A stretch of DNA of 64,000 nt. Source: Staphylococcus aureus (GTDB lineage: Bacteria > Bacillota > Bacilli > Staphylococcales > Staphylococcaceae). Below are positions 1-12,229 of the stretch, piece by piece. A program made the translations under genes and the position numbers. Under the pieces are notes generated by a model. The model had not been told where the DNA came from, made no database searches, and saw only the letters and a program-made list of their open reading frames with translations. Position 1 is the first letter of the stretch, and the number at the start of each line of letters is the position of its first letter. The stretch covers positions 2,232,001 to 2,296,000 of the forward strand of contig NZ_CP011526.1 in the NCBI RefSeq assembly GCF_001027105.1, read 5' to 3'.

Positions 1-30
1 TTTGATAGTATTTGTCAATATATCCTCTCC

Positions 31-1785
31 TTAATCTAATACTTCAAAATCTGGTAATTTATCTATTAATCCAAGAGTTTTCATACTTACAGTAATAACT
101 GATAAAAGCAGATTTAAAATGTAATTCGGATCTTCACTAAATTCATTAGGATCATCTAATATTCCAGATTTCTTGTCGATGCTTACGTTGTACTGATCTA
201 TAATCCATTCAATAGCAGGCTTGCCATTCACAATATAATTATATACTTTATTTGGAATGTTAGTAACTGTAATATCGGTATTGTATATTACTGTATCCAA
301 CACGCCCTTTTTAGGGTGCTTCATTTTTCAACTTTATAATTCGGATTCATATTATTATAAATTATTTCTACACCATCCCAATTGAGTTGTTTTTCATAAT
401 TTAAATGTAATTCCACTAACTCCCTACCAATTTCAACAAATCCATATACATCCTTTAATATCGGTATTCGCGGAAAACCTTTACTCAAATCACTTGAATA
501 TTTGTTCACATAATATTTATGATGCAAAATTGCATATATATAATATACTATCTCTTCTGAATTAAGATTTATTTTCTTTTTAAAAGAATTAGAAATATTA
601 TCTACAAGCCTCAAACTATCTTTACCTTTGTATGTAGCAAAGCCTTTGCCATTACCAATAAATTGGAAATTAGGTAATATGTCCGTGATCATAGCCGAGA
701 ATTCTTTATTCATTCCCTGTCCTTGTATATAAATCACCTGTCCAGTATTCTCCATTATATTATAATATCTACTTGGCATTTCCATAATATTTTTGTCGTA
801 CACTATCCATTTTTTTGTAAATGGTCTATGCATAAATTTAACAATTCTCTCTGGATTAATTGAAATATTTTTTCCTTTAGAAAATTTTTGGGTAAGTCCT
901 CGTGTCCAACTAATAAATGTTTCATCTTTGTTCACTAAATTTATACGTTCTCTTGAATCTAAGATATCAATTAATCTATCTATTTCAGAATTATAGTTAT
1001 CTACAAGTAATTTTGCATTTACTAATGCTTTTTCATTCGAAAAATTTGTTACCCAATTATCTCTTGCTGAATTTACTCCATTAAATTGATCTAAATATAT
1101 AGAATTTTCAATATCCTTGGAATCATACATTGGTAAATAATTCTCATAGTTTATGTCTCGTTGATTAATCCAATCATTGTTTTTATCGGGTAAAACATTC
1201 AAACTTTTCAAATTCACAATTGATTGATGTTTCATTAAAGTATCTAATTTTTGCTCTCTAGTTAAATATTCACCAATGTCATTATAATAGATATCGTGAT
1301 TGTAACTTCCATCTTTAACTAAAATAGATATAGCTATCGGTGCTCTACTTCCTGATCCAAATATTTTTCCACCTTCTTTTCTTGATTTTTCACCCTGTGT
1401 TCGTTGGTCGCCTCTCAAATTAATTATGTACAGATAGTTAAATTCATCGTATAAAACTTTTCTAAATCCATCAGTGCTTTGACTATCAATAAATGATCCA
1501 TTTGTTACAAATCCTATAATACCTTTTTTCCAACTCTATCAGTTGCCCATCGAAAAGCCTGTATATACGAATCATATAATGATTTTTTTAAATTTGCTGT
1601 TGAAAAATTTGCATAGGTATTTGCTATTTTTGCATTTAATTTTTCATATTCATTTTTTTATTATCATTATTTACACTAGATTGACCAGCAGAATACGGTG
1701 TATTTCCAATTATGACAGTAATATTTTCTTTTTGTTGTTTTTTTAACCTTTTATCGTTTAGAGTAAAGTATTCAAATCACTTCAC
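31..1785 (-). pseudogene. Type ISP restriction-modification enzyme remnant (methylase motif IV to C-terminus)
   Basis: Reading the minus strand from about 1785, translation gives a stretch ending YFTLNDKRLKKQQ, then VIIGNTPYSAGQ (N6-adenine methylase motif IV region), then RAFRWATDR-like and GIIGFVTNGSF segments, a GSRAPIAISILVKDG segment, and a C-terminal specificity-type domain ending FEVLD at 31. These match the methylase plus C-terminal part of single-polypeptide type ISP enzymes. The frame is broken three times: near 1650 (run of 7 A), near 1530 (run of 6 A) and at 322-327 (run of 5 A). At each place one extra A would restore the frame. The nuclease, helicase and early methylase parts are missing; the DNA at 1786-1910 shows no family match. 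It is therefore non-functional as read, unless the three shifts are sequencing errors. Confidence 0.75.
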
Positions 1786-1913
1786 TTCCAAAAAAATAAC
1801 AGAATATCAACTATTTATTGTTCTCCACATTTCATGGTTCTTCATCTTTTATGGTGGGAAGGTAAAAATTCATTTATATTCTACACATTCCATATTCGCC
1901 GCAAAAACGCAAA

Positions 1914-1944
1914 AAAACACCTCGACATAATATCGAGGTGTTTT
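1914..1944 (-). terminator. Rho-independent terminator of rplM-rpsI
   Basis: A perfect 12-bp stem (1914-1925 with 1933-1944) encloses a 7-nt loop. On the minus strand it is followed by a run of T (the seven A at 1911-1917). It lies just past the rpsI stop. The T run on the other strand is shorter, so it may act weakly in both directions. Confidence 0.85.
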
Positions 1945-1962
1945 GTATATATCGTCCGACAA

Positions 1963-2361
1963 TTAACGTTTTGAGAATTGAGGTGAACGACGAGCTGCTT
2001 TAAGACCTGGTTTTTTACGTTCTTTCATACGTGGGTCACGAGTAAGTAATCCAGCGCGTTTTAAAGAACCTCTGTATTCAGGATCTGCTTCTAATAATGC
2101 ACGAGCGATTCCGTGACGGATAGCTTGAGCTTGTCCAGTGAAACCACCACCATGAACGTTAACTAAAACATCATAGTTACCTTTAGTTTCAGTTACATCA
2201 AATGGTTGGTTTAAGTCTAAAATTAATGATTCGAATGGTAAGTATTCGCGTACGTCACGGTTATTAACTGTGATGTTACCTTCACCTGGTACTAAACGTA
2301 CACGTGCTACTGAGTTTTTACGACGGCCTGTGCCTCTATATTCAACTTGTGCCAAAGTCAT
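1963..2361 (-). CDS. rpsI: 30S ribosomal protein S9
   Basis: This 132-residue protein is S9 of the small subunit. Its C-terminal tail reaches into the decoding centre and contacts P-site tRNA. The N-terminal [16 protein letters not shown] segment, the GGGFTGQA core and the basic tail ending SPQFSKR are all intact. It is the second gene of the rplM-rpsI pair, 13 nt after rplM, and is followed directly by a strong terminator. Confidence 0.97.
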
Positions 2362-2374
2362 TTCCTCCTTCTAA

Positions 2375-2812
2375 TTAACCACGTAATTCGTAGTTTTCTG
2401 GTTGTTGTGCAGCGTGTGGATGTTCAGCGCCACCATATACAAATAATTTTTTACCTTGTTTTTCGCCTAAACGAGTGCTTGGTAACATACCTTTAATTGA
2501 GTTTTCAATTAAACGTTCTGGGTTAGTTCTTCTTAATTCACCAGCAGTGATTGATTTGATACCACCTGGGTGATTTGAGTGACGGTAGTAAACTTTGTCA
2601 GTTTCTTTGTTACCAGTAAATTCGATTTTTGATGCATTAATAACGATTACATAATCACCAGTATCAACGTGTGGTGTGTAAGTTACTTTATTTTTACCGC
2701 GTAAGATAGATGCTACTTCTGATGATAAACGACCTAATGTTTGGCCTTCAGCATCGATAACATACCATTTGCGCTCAATGTTTGATTCATTTGCCATAAA
2801 TGTTTGACGCAT
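2375..2812 (-). CDS. rplM: 50S ribosomal protein L13
   Basis: This 145-residue protein is L13, an early-assembly protein of the large subunit. The [16 protein letters not shown] start and the HSNHPGGIK segment are typical. The ATG at 2812 is chosen because AGGAGG lies 8 nt upstream; the internal MANES methionine has no better site. It is co-transcribed with rpsI from a promoter about 200 nt upstream, which leaves a long leader. Confidence 0.97.
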
Positions 2813-3010
2813 AATAATTGTCCTCCTAAAAAATAAATGCTTCTATTCAAGCTATAAACAGTTTCATAACCTAATAGATGATTTCATTTGTTTCATTTTT
2901 AAAACGTTTAATTTCATTTATTTTGTTAACTGTTGTTCGTTTCTGCTTATATATCTTGTAACACAATAAGTTTCCGGGGCTTATCGTGGGGTGGATATAA
3001 AACAATACCG
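2813..3010 (-). promoter_or_regulatory. Long 5' leader of rplM-rpsI with a GC-rich hairpin
   Basis: About 200 nt separate the predicted promoter from the rplM start codon. On the minus strand a 9-bp hairpin (2980-2988 with 2962-2970, one G-U pair, loop 2971-2979) sits near the 5' end of the transcript. Firmicutes often carry a structured L13 leader in this position for feedback by the ribosomal protein. I see the hairpin and its location; I cannot confirm the family match by eye. Confidence 0.45.
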
Positions 3011-3016
3011 TTAATA

Positions 3017-3045
3017 ATCTTATAATTTCACAAGCTTTTTGTCAA
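3017..3045 (-). promoter_or_regulatory. SigA-type promoter for rplM-rpsI
   Basis: On the minus strand there is a perfect -35 TTGACA (3040-3045), a 17-nt spacer and TAAGAT (3017-3022) as -10. It lies between the truA stop and rplM, so the ribosomal pair can be expressed independently of the ecf-truA operon. Confidence 0.7.
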
Positions 3046-3051
3046 TGGCAA

Positions 3052-3855
3052 TCAGTCATTTTGTAATGATTTTTTACGATGTATTTTGATATCGTTACCA
3101 AAGTCTTTTAATAACTCATTTTCATCTAAATAAATTTTCTCTAAATATAATCCTTCAGCCGGTGCAGTGAAAGGTACATTCTTACGATTCTTTGATTCAA
3201 GAAGTTTTGGTACATCAGATACTTCATGTCGCCCTTTTCCAACTTCTATTAAAAATGCAACTAAGACACGCACCATGTTATATAAAAATCCAGATCCAGT
3301 GACAATATAATCAAAGCCATCATCTGTCTTTACGATTTCACTTTGGTATAATGTTCTAACTTTGCTTTCTACTTCAGTTTTTTGCGAACAAAATCCCGTA
3401 AAATCATGTGTACCTATGAATTGTTGCGCCGCTCTGTTCATTTTACCTAAATCCAACGTTTCAGGAATAAATGTTTTCAAACCACTTTGAAATGGATCGC
3501 GGTGTTGTGCTTGATATACTTTGTAGCGATAACGTTTACCTACACAATCATAACGACAATGAAAATCGTCATCGACTGTAACTACATTGTTGACATAAAT
3601 ATCATCAGGTAACGTTCGGTTCATTGCATATTGCCATTGTGACATAGGTATATTCAGCTCTGTGTCGAAATGAAAGTATTGCTGTATCGCATGTACACCT
3701 CTATCAGTCCTACTTGAAGGATGGATTCTCACATGTCTTTTATGCATGCGTTGTAATAGCTTTTCAAATTGTTGCTGTACCGTTCGACCATTTTGTTGAA
3801 TTTGAAAACCTAGAAAATTATTTCCTTGATACGCAATTTCTACTAATATACGCAT
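3052..3855 (-). CDS. truA: tRNA pseudouridine(38-40) synthase TruA
   Basis: This 267-residue enzyme isomerises uridines 38-40 of the tRNA anticodon stem to pseudouridine. The catalytic aspartate is D51 in [10 protein letters not shown], and the C-terminal [10 protein letters not shown] segment is the usual second signature. An AGGAGTG site precedes ATG 3855. The gene begins 4 nt after the ecfT stop, so it is the last gene of the ecfA1-ecfA2-ecfT-truA operon, an order common in Firmicutes. Confidence 0.95.
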   Translation of the reverse strand: MRILVEIAYQGNNFLGFQIQQNGRTVQQQFEKLLQRMHKRHVRIHPSSRTDRGVHAIQQYFHFDTELNIPMSQWQYAMNRTLPDDIYVNNVVTVDDDFHCRYDCVGKRYRYKVYQAQHRDPFQSGLKTFIPETLDLGKMNRAAQQFIGTHDFTGFCSQKTEVESKVRTLYQSEIVKTDDGFDYIVTGSGFLYNMVRVLVAFLIEVGKGRHEVSDVPKLLESKNRKNVPFTAPAEGLYLEKIYLDENELLKDFGNDIKIHRKKSLQND

Positions 3856-3859
3856 GAAT

Positions 3860-4666
3860 TTACACTCCTGAATATTTTAATACGAATAAAATAATTGCAA
3901 TTGGGATAATCATGGTTAAAGATATCGTATCTCTCAATTGCCATTTAAGCTGTCTGTAGCTCGTTCTCTTAACATTGGCATCATAACCCCTAACTTCCAT
4001 TGCGACCGCTAATTCTTCGGCGCGTTGGAAAGCTGAGATGAATAGTGGCACTAGTAATGGAATAAATGATTTAATACGTGTTGCAATGTTCCCTGAACTT
4101 ATTTCAGAACCACGCGACTTTTGCGCCAAAATGATTTTATCTAACTCATCCATTAACGTCGGGATGAATCGTAACGCAATGGACATTATCATACTTAATT
4201 GATGAACTGGTAATTTAAACATCTTTAGTGGTGCAAGTAATCTTTCAAACGCATCTGTTAAATCAATTGGACTTGTAGATAGTGTCATAATTGTTGCAAT
4301 CATTACAATCCCAATTAAACGCAGTGATATATATAGCCCTTCTAAAATACCATTAGTTTCAATCGTGATGCCATGCCATTCAACTAATACATATCCACCT
4401 TTAGTTAAAAATATATGCATCATTAATGTGAAGATTAAAAAGAAAAATATTGGTGTTAAACCTTTGATTAGGAACCATAATTGAATTTTTGCTAATCTCA
4501 TAATGAATAAGATAAGTGCAAACACCCAAAGATATGTTAATGGTGAATGACAGAAAAATATTAATATAATAAAAAGAAAAACAAACATTAACTTTGCTCT
4601 TGGATCAAGATGATGAACAAAAGAATTAATTGGTAAATATCGCCCTATAATCAATTTATTTTTCAT
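3860..4666 (-). CDS. ecfT: ECF transporter transmembrane component EcfT
   Basis: This 268-residue membrane protein is the shared scaffold of group II energy-coupling factor transporters. It joins substrate-binding S components to the EcfA1/EcfA2 ATPases. Several hydrophobic segments are visible, and the cytoplasmic coupling helices carry the two signature motifs (AQKSRGSEI and AMEVRGYD). It overlaps the ecfA2 3' end by 11 nt, which suggests translational coupling. Possible client S components include BioY, encoded at 49158 in this window. Confidence 0.93.
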   Translation of the reverse strand: MKNKLIIGRYLPINSFVHHLDPRAKLMFVFLFIILIFFCHSPLTYLWVFALILFIMRLAKIQLWFLIKGLTPIFFFLIFTLMMHIFLTKGGYVLVEWHGITIETNGILEGLYISLRLIGIVMIATIMTLSTSPIDLTDAFERLLAPLKMFKLPVHQLSMIMSIALRFIPTLMDELDKIILAQKSRGSEISSGNIATRIKSFIPLLVPLFISAFQRAEELAVAMEVRGYDANVKRTSYRQLKWQLRDTISLTMIIPIAIILFVLKYSGV

Positions 4667-5516
4667 GTTGCCACTCCTTATACAAGCTTACAAATGCTTC
4701 TTCAGTTAAGGCAATATCTTTTAATTTTGTTTGATATTTTTGTTCAAAGTCATATTGTAACTGAACAATTTCTGGCAAACCAATATGCCAATCCGCCAAT
4801 TTTTTTTTATCTTTGAAGAGCTCTTTTGGTGATGTTTGCGACACTATACTACCTTCTTTCATAACGATGACTTCATCTGCATAACGCGCGACTTCATTCA
4901 TATCATGTGAAATTAGGATAATTGCCTTATTTTCATCTGTTTGTAGTGACTTTAGTAATCTCATTACTTGTCGTTTACTTTGTGGATCAAGTCCTGCTGT
5001 AGGTTCATCAACCACGATAATATCAGGATTCATTGCCAATATCGATACAATCGCTATTTTACGCATTTGTCCACCTGACATTTGAAATGGTGATTGTGAC
5101 ATTACATCTCTTGAAAAGCCTAAATCCATCAACAGACGATGGGCATAGTTTTTGGCTTCATCTAAATTCATTTTAAAGTTTTTAGGTCCAAATATCATTT
5201 CACGCTCTACTGTGTCCTCAAATAATTGAGATTCGGGAAATTGAAATACCATTCCAATTCTTTTTCTTACAGGTCTAATATATTTATCTTTGGTCTTATG
5301 TGTAATAGTAATGTCATCAACTGTAACTGTCCCAGTAGTCGGCTTTAACAGCGCATTAATATTTTGTATCAACGTTGATTTACCACTACCCGTTTGTCCA
5401 ACGATGGCGTAATATTTACCTTGTTCAAATTCTGTATTAACATCATGAATAGCTTGATGCTGATATGGTGTCCCTTTTTGATAGGTATAACTTACATTGT
5501 CAAACCGTATAGTCAT
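4656..5516 (-). CDS. ecfA2: ECF transporter ATPase EcfA2
   Basis: This 286-residue ABC ATPase pairs with EcfA1. The motifs seen are Walker [10 protein letters not shown] (residues 40-48), Q-loop FQFPESQLF, signature SGGQMRK, Walker [13 protein letters not shown] and switch histidine ISHD. Its ATG overlaps the ecfA1 stop by 4 nt. It hydrolyses ATP to drive vitamin uptake through EcfT and S components. Confidence 0.95.
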   Translation of the reverse strand: MTIRFDNVSYTYQKGTPYQHQAIHDVNTEFEQGKYYAIVGQTGSGKSTLIQNINALLKPTTGTVTVDDITITHKTKDKYIRPVRKRIGMVFQFPESQLFEDTVEREMIFGPKNFKMNLDEAKNYAHRLLMDLGFSRDVMSQSPFQMSGGQMRKIAIVSILAMNPDIIVVDEPTAGLDPQSKRQVMRLLKSLQTDENKAIILISHDMNEVARYADEVIVMKEGSIVSQTSPKELFKDKKKLADWHIGLPEIVQLQYDFEQKYQTKLKDIALTEEAFVSLYKEWQHEK

Positions 5517-6322
5517 AGTTGATCCACCAGCCCTTCATAAGTTAAGAATGATGTTTGGTGTCCCAGCATTTGATTTATTTTGATTGGGAATGGCAAATCT
5601 AGACCTATTCTTGTTAACTCTTCTGCATTGTCGAAAATTTCAGTCGCTGTGCCTTCTTTATAGACAGTCCCTTTATTCATAACGATAACATGATCTGCTT
5701 CCATCGCCTCAGATAAATCATGCGTAATAGAAATGATTGTAATATTATGTTCTGATTTAACTTTTCTCACTAAATCCAATAAATTTTGACGTGCATCAGG
5801 ATCTAACATAGAAGTCGCCTCATCTAATATAATGACAGAGGGGTTAAGTGCTAATACACTTGCTATAGCCACACGCTGCTTCTGTCCCCCCGATAATGCA
5901 TTAGGTTCATAATCTGCACGTTCTAACATATCAACTTGTTTAAGTGCTTCGCTGACTCTTCTATGCATTTCGTCATATGGAACCGCATGATTTTCGAGTC
6001 CAAATGCCACATCGTATTTTACAATTGAACCAACAAATTGATTATCCGGATTCTGAAATACAATTCCTATGTCTTTTCTTAACTTTTCAAAATTATCATC
6101 AGTTATAGCTTGATTATTATAAAAAATTTCTCCAGATTTAACTTTCTCTATGCCAATCATTAACTTGGCAATTGTAGATTTTCCAGAACCGTTATGACCA
6201 ACAATAGATGTCCACTGACCTTTAGGTATATTAAAAGAAACATCTTTCAATGTGAAGGATGCATCACTTTGATATTGAAATGAAACATTTTTAAATACAA
6301 TAACTGAATTCTTATCCTCCAC
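5513..6322 (-). CDS. ecfA1: ECF transporter ATPase EcfA1
   Basis: This 269-residue ABC ATPase is the first gene of the ecfA1-ecfA2-ecfT-truA operon. It has Walker [10 protein letters not shown] (42-50), signature [11 protein letters not shown] and Walker [14 protein letters not shown] choose a GTG start at 6322 because AAAGGAGAG lies just upstream and homology begins there. The open frame extends upstream to 6433, but that extension has no ribosome site and no family similarity. Confidence 0.93.
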   Translation of the reverse strand: MEDKNSVIVFKNVSFQYQSDASFTLKDVSFNIPKGQWTSIVGHNGSGKSTIAKLMIGIEKVKSGEIFYNNQAITDDNFEKLRKDIGIVFQNPDNQFVGSIVKYDVAFGLENHAVPYDEMHRRVSEALKQVDMLERADYEPNALSGGQKQRVAIASVLALNPSVIILDEATSMLDPDARQNLLDLVRKVKSEHNITIISITHDLSEAMEADHVIVMNKGTVYKEGTATEIFDNAEELTRIGLDLPFPIKINQMLGHQTSFLTYEGLVDQL

Positions 6323-6652
6323 TTGTCTCTCTCCTTTACGATTCGTGTATCTATCATATTTTACAATATTTATAAATCGCTGTATATGACATTGACTGGG
6401 TTCTCTATATATTACTAGTATTTTCTGACTCATTTCTAGTCTTTAAAGTGTTGTTTAACAACTAATGATAAGGACTTTTATTCCTCTCTAACAATTATGT
6501 ATAAACGTTAATAAAATAAATGATTTACTAATATAGGGGTGGTCGCGTTTGATTCAACGATAATACTTTCACTTCATTCAGTTCTAGTGAAATTGATCAA
6601 ACTAGCTTCATCATATTTTTAGATTCGCACTCAAAAAAGTAAATATAAAGAA

Positions 6653-6688
6653 ATCGGACTTAAAAACATTTCTGTTCATAAGTCCGAT
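6653..6688 (-). terminator. Second hairpin terminator downstream of rplQ
   Basis: A perfect 9-bp stem (6653-6661 with 6680-6688) has an 18-nt loop and is followed on the minus strand by a T-rich tract. It lies after the first rplQ hairpin and before ecfA1, so it probably acts as a backup stop for the very strong ribosomal operon. Confidence 0.55.
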
Positions 6689-6701
6689 ATTTTATTCAAT
6701 A

Positions 6702-6768
6702 AAAAAGCGCGCACCCCATCATAAGTTTGTTGAGTTCACGCTTTAAATCTTTATTTAGTTGATGGGGT
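6702..6768 (-). terminator. Terminator of the S10-spc-alpha operon
   Basis: A perfect 9-bp stem (6713-6721 with 6760-6768) is followed on the minus strand by GCGCGC and a run of six T. A competing stem pairs AAAGCG near 6739-6744 with CGCTTT near 6703-6708, directly against the T run. It is about 90 nt past the rplQ stop. Confidence 0.65.
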
Positions 6769-6859
6769 ACTCTGAGCTAGACAATATTTGTATGTGGCAA
6801 ACATTATCGTTGCACTCATTTGCTTTATATAAAAGTAGTTAGTGTATTTATATAAATTC

Positions 6860-7228
6860 TTATACTAATTCGATAATTACTGATTCAGCACCGTCACCGC
6901 GACGAGGGCCTTGTTTAAGGATACGAGTGTAACCACCTTGACGTTCTGTGTAACGCTCTGCGATTTCACCAAATAATTTTTGAAGTGCAGTTTGTGTAGT
7001 TTCATCTTCGTTTAAGATTTCAACATTACGTAAAGTTTTAGCTGCATTACGACGAGAAGCTAAATCTCCTTTTTTACCTAAAGTGATTAATTTCTCAACA
7101 ACACTGCGAACTTCTTTTGCACGAGCTTCTGTAGTTTCAATACGTTCACTAATAATAAGTGATGTAGCTAAGTCACGTAACATAGCTTTACGTTGATCAG
7201 AAGTACGACCTAATTTTCTGTAACCCAT
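6860..7228 (-). CDS. rplQ: 50S ribosomal protein L17
   Basis: This 122-residue protein is L17 of the large subunit. The [20 protein letters not shown] start and the GYTRILK..RRGDGA end are family signatures. It is the last gene of the alpha operon, 16 nt after rpoA, and is followed by two hairpin terminators. Confidence 0.97.
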
Positions 7229-7244
7229 GAGTTAACCTCCTTTA

Positions 7245-8189
7245 TCAATCTTCTTTTCTTAATCCTAATCCTAAATCTTCTAATTTGTATTTAACTTCTT
7301 CTAAAGATTTACGACCTAAATTACGCACTTTCATCATGTCAGCTTCAGATTTGTCAGCTAACTCTTGAACAGAATTGATTCCTGCGCGTTTTAAGCAGTT
7401 ATATGAACGTACAGATAAGTCTAATTCTTCAATAGACATTTCTAATACTTTTTCTTTTTGATCTTCTTCTTTTTCAATCATGATTTCAGCGTTTTGCGCT
7501 TCATCAGTAAGACCAACGAAGATATTCAAGTGTTCAGTCATTATTTTTGCTGCTAATGAAACTGATTCTTGTGGTGTGATTGAACCATTAGTCCAAACAT
7601 CCAATGTTAATTTATCAAAATCACTGCTTTGACCTACACGTGTATTTTCAACAGTATAGTTCACACGTTCAACAGGTGAATACAATGAATCAACAGGGAT
7701 TACACCAATTGGTAAATCACTAGTATTATTTTGTTCTGCTAATGCGTAACCTCTACCCTTGTTAGCAACTAGACGAATTTTTAAGTGACCACCTTTAGAT
7801 ACTGTTGCAATTTTAAGCTCTGGGTTTAAAATTTCAACATCACTATCATGTGTAATGTCGCTTGCTGTTACTTCGCCTTCATCACGTACATCAATTTCTA
7901 AAGTTTTATCTTCTTCAGAGTAAATTTTCAATGCTAATTGTTTAATGTTCATAATAATTGTAGAAACATCTTCAACTACATTGTCTACTGCTGAGAATTC
8001 ATGTAAAACTCCCTCAATTTCAATATACTTAACGGCTGCACCTGGTAATGAAGATAGTAGGATACGACGTAAGGAGTTTCCTAGTGTAGTACCGTAGCCA
8101 CGTTCTAGTGGTTCAACAACGAACTTACCGAATTTAGCATCTTCACTAATTTCAATTGTCTCAATTCTAGGTTTTTCGATTTCTATCAT
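7245..8189 (-). CDS. rpoA: RNA polymerase alpha subunit
   Basis: This 314-residue protein dimerises to nucleate RNA polymerase assembly. The N-terminal domain (about 1-230) carries [20 protein letters not shown]. After an acidic linker, the C-terminal domain (about 245-314) with [13 protein letters not shown] and [15 protein letters not shown] contacts UP elements and activators. Its place between rpsK and rplQ is the standard alpha operon order. Confidence 0.98.
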   Translation of the reverse strand: MIEIEKPRIETIEISEDAKFGKFVVEPLERGYGTTLGNSLRRILLSSLPGAAVKYIEIEGVLHEFSAVDNVVEDVSTIIMNIKQLALKIYSEEDKTLEIDVRDEGEVTASDITHDSDVEILNPELKIATVSKGGHLKIRLVANKGRGYALAEQNNTSDLPIGVIPVDSLYSPVERVNYTVENTRVGQSSDFDKLTLDVWTNGSITPQESVSLAAKIMTEHLNIFVGLTDEAQNAEIMIEKEEDQKEKVLEMSIEELDLSVRSYNCLKRAGINSVQELADKSEADMMKVRNLGRKSLEEVKYKLEDLGLGLRKED

Positions 8190-8263
8190 TTAAATATCCT
8201 CCTTATATACGTCGACTTAATTTAAAATGTTTGCTCAGTGACCTGTAACAATACCATCATAAA

Positions 8264-8653
8264 TTATACACGACGACGTTTTGGTGGACGACAACCGTTA
8301 TGAGGTACTGGAGTAACGTCTCTGATCGCAGTTACTTCTAAACCTGCAGATTGTAATGCACGAATAGCTGATTCACGACCTGGACCAGGTCCTTTAACTG
8401 TTACTTCAACTGTTTTTAAACCATGCTCCATAGCTGATTTAGATGCAGTTTCAGAAGCCATTTGTGCTGCAAATGGTGTTGATTTTTTAGATCCTTTGAA
8501 TCCTAATGCACCAGCTGATGACCATGATAAAGCATTACCGAACTCATCAGTGATAGTTACAATAGTGTTGTTGAATGTTGAACGGATGTGTGCTACACCA
8601 TTTTCAATATTCTTTTTCACTCTACGTTTACGAGATACTTGTTTACGTGCCAT
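8264..8653 (-). CDS. rpsK: 30S ribosomal protein S11
   Basis: This 129-residue S11 lies in the platform of the small subunit near the mRNA exit path. It shows [28 protein letters not shown] and the C-terminal [18 protein letters not shown]. It is 24 nt after rpsM and 75 nt before rpoA, in alpha operon order. Confidence 0.97.
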
Positions 8654-8676
8654 TTAAAATTTGCCTCCTTTACCTA

Positions 8677-9042
8677 TTATTTTTTCTTGTTAGCTACCGT
8701 TTTAACTGGTCCTTTACGAGTACGCGCGTTGTTTTTCGTTTTTTGACCACGAACTGGTAAACCACGACGGTGACGGATACCACGGTATGATGAAATTTCC
8801 ATTAAACGTTTGATATTTAAGTTAGTTTCACGACGTAAGTCACCTTCGACTTTATAACCGTCTACAACTTCACGGATGCGACCTAATTCGTCATCAGTTA
8901 AATCTTTCACACGAGTATCAGCTGATACGTTAGCTTCTTCAAGAATTTTTTGAGCAGTTGACGTACCGATACCGTATATATAAGTTAATGAGATAACTAC
9001 GCGTTTTTCACGTGGAATATCTACTCCTGCAATACGTGCCAT
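8677..9042 (-). CDS. rpsM: 30S ribosomal protein S13
   Basis: This 121-residue S13 sits in the head of the small subunit and forms bridges to L5. Conserved parts include [14 protein letters not shown], the helix-hairpin-helix YGIG segment, and [19 protein letters not shown]. It follows rpmJ after 22 nt and has a strong AGAGAGGTG site. Confidence 0.97.
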
Positions 9043-9064
9043 ATTAATTTACACCTCTCTTTTA

Positions 9065-9190
<126 letters not shown>

Positions 9191-9209
9191 CTATATTATG
9201 GAGTGACGA

Positions 9210-9428
9210 TTATTTATAACGATAAGTAATTCTTCCGCGTGTTAAATCGTACGGAGACATCTCAACAGTTACTTTGTCGCCAGGTAGAATACGAATGTAA
9301 TTCATTCTGATTTTACCACTTACGTGAGCTAAAATCTCATGACCATTTTCTAATTCTACTTTAAACATTGCGTTCGGTAAAGTATCTAATACAGTACCTT
9401 CTAATTCAATTACATCTTGTTTAGCCAT
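9210..9428 (-). CDS. infA: Translation initiation factor IF-1
   Basis: This 72-residue OB-fold protein occupies the A site of the 30S subunit during initiation. It begins [11 protein letters not shown] and ends GRITYRYK, the usual full length. It is 31 nt before rpmJ. In Bacillus a methionine aminopeptidase gene (map) lies between adk and infA; here there are only about 190 nt with no gene. Confidence 0.97.
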
Positions 9429-9620
9429 TGATTAACTTCCCCCTTTTTGCAATAGTAAGGTAATCGTCAATAGACAACTTTATTGTTACGAATCTATCAG
9501 TGATTAATTTTATAAGTTAAACAAAAATTACGGGAATTAATTATCGTTAATTGCCACTCTCATCTATCTAATATGATTAAATCATGCCTCACTTAAAATA
9601 GACCGCTAAAAGTTGATCTA

Positions 9621-11576
<1,956 letters not shown>

Positions 11577-11577
<1 letters not shown>

Positions 11578-12017
11578 TAGATCACCTCGTGTGCTCCACC
11601 TTTAGCATCAATAGCTTCTGCTGCTGAAGCTGAGAATTTATGAGCTTTCACTGTCAATTTCTTATCAAGTGAACCATTACCTAGTATTTTGATACCAGAT
11701 TTTTCATTCTTAACAACACCAGATTCTACTAATAAAGCTGGAGTTACTTCAGTACCATCTTCAAATTTATTAAGTTGGTCTAAGTTAACAATAGCATATT
11801 CTTTACGATTTATGTTAGTAAAACCACGTTTTGGTAAACGACGGAATAATGGTAATTGACCACCTTCAAATCCTGGTCTTACACCACCGCCTGAACGAGC
11901 TTTTTGACCTTTGTGTCCGCGACCACTTGTTTTACCGTTACCTGTCGCAACACCACGTCCAACACGATTGCGTTCTTTACGTGAACCTTCTGCCGGTTTT
12001 AACTCATGTAATTTCAT
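11577..12017 (-). CDS. rplO: 50S ribosomal protein L15
   Basis: This 146-residue L15 is a late-assembly protein of the large subunit. It shows [22 protein letters not shown], the glycine-rich [18 protein letters not shown] segment and [11 protein letters not shown]. It lies 16 nt after rpmD, and its stop overlaps the secY start. Confidence 0.97.
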
Positions 12018-12033
12018 TTCGGCACCTCCTTGA

Positions 12034-12213
12034 TTATTTTTCTTCTACTGTTACTAAGTGCTTAACTTTGTTGATTTGCCCACGAATAGCAGGGTTATCT
12101 TCAACAACTACTGAACTGTTAGTCTTTTTAAGACCTAAAGCTTCAACAGTTTTACGTTGTGTTTCAGGACGACCAATAACACTACGAGTGAGGGTAATTT
12201 GTAATTTAGCCAT
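12034..12213 (-). CDS. rpmD: 50S ribosomal protein L30
   Basis: This gene is read directly from the minus strand and encodes 59 residues, beginning [16 protein letters not shown] and ending KHLVTVEEK. The short form of L30 is typical of bacteria. An AAGGAGGGAAAA site precedes the ATG. It fills the gap between rpsE and rplO, as in other spc operons. Confidence 0.95.
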
Positions 12214-12229
12214 AACTAGTTTTCCCTCC

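Larger units (their letters stand above)
6323..6859. other. 537-nt structured intergenic region between rplQ and ecfA1
   Basis: No gene is supported here. Going down the minus strand from rplQ there are two terminator-like hairpins (listed separately). A further two-level hairpin has an outer stem 6547-6553/6596-6602 and an inner stem 6568-6573/6586-6591. The region near ecfA1 is A+T-rich and must hold its promoter; TATACA(17)TAAAAT is a weak candidate about 50 nt upstream of the GTG. Confidence 0.6.

Noticed and set aside
1..18. Possible start of a further minus-strand gene (GGAGAGG then TTG ACA AAT)
   Set aside because: Only six codons lie inside the window, and TTGACA may equally be a promoter element. 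Not enough to call a gene.
1543..1930. Plus-strand open frames across the restriction remnant
   Set aside because: They lie antisense to the type ISP coding blocks, or in adjoining AT-rich DNA with no family match, and consist of low-complexity hydrophobic codons.
6323..6433. N-terminal extension of ecfA1 by 37 codons
   Set aside because: No ribosome site at the upstream ATG and no similarity to EcfA1. The GTG at 6322 has a good site.
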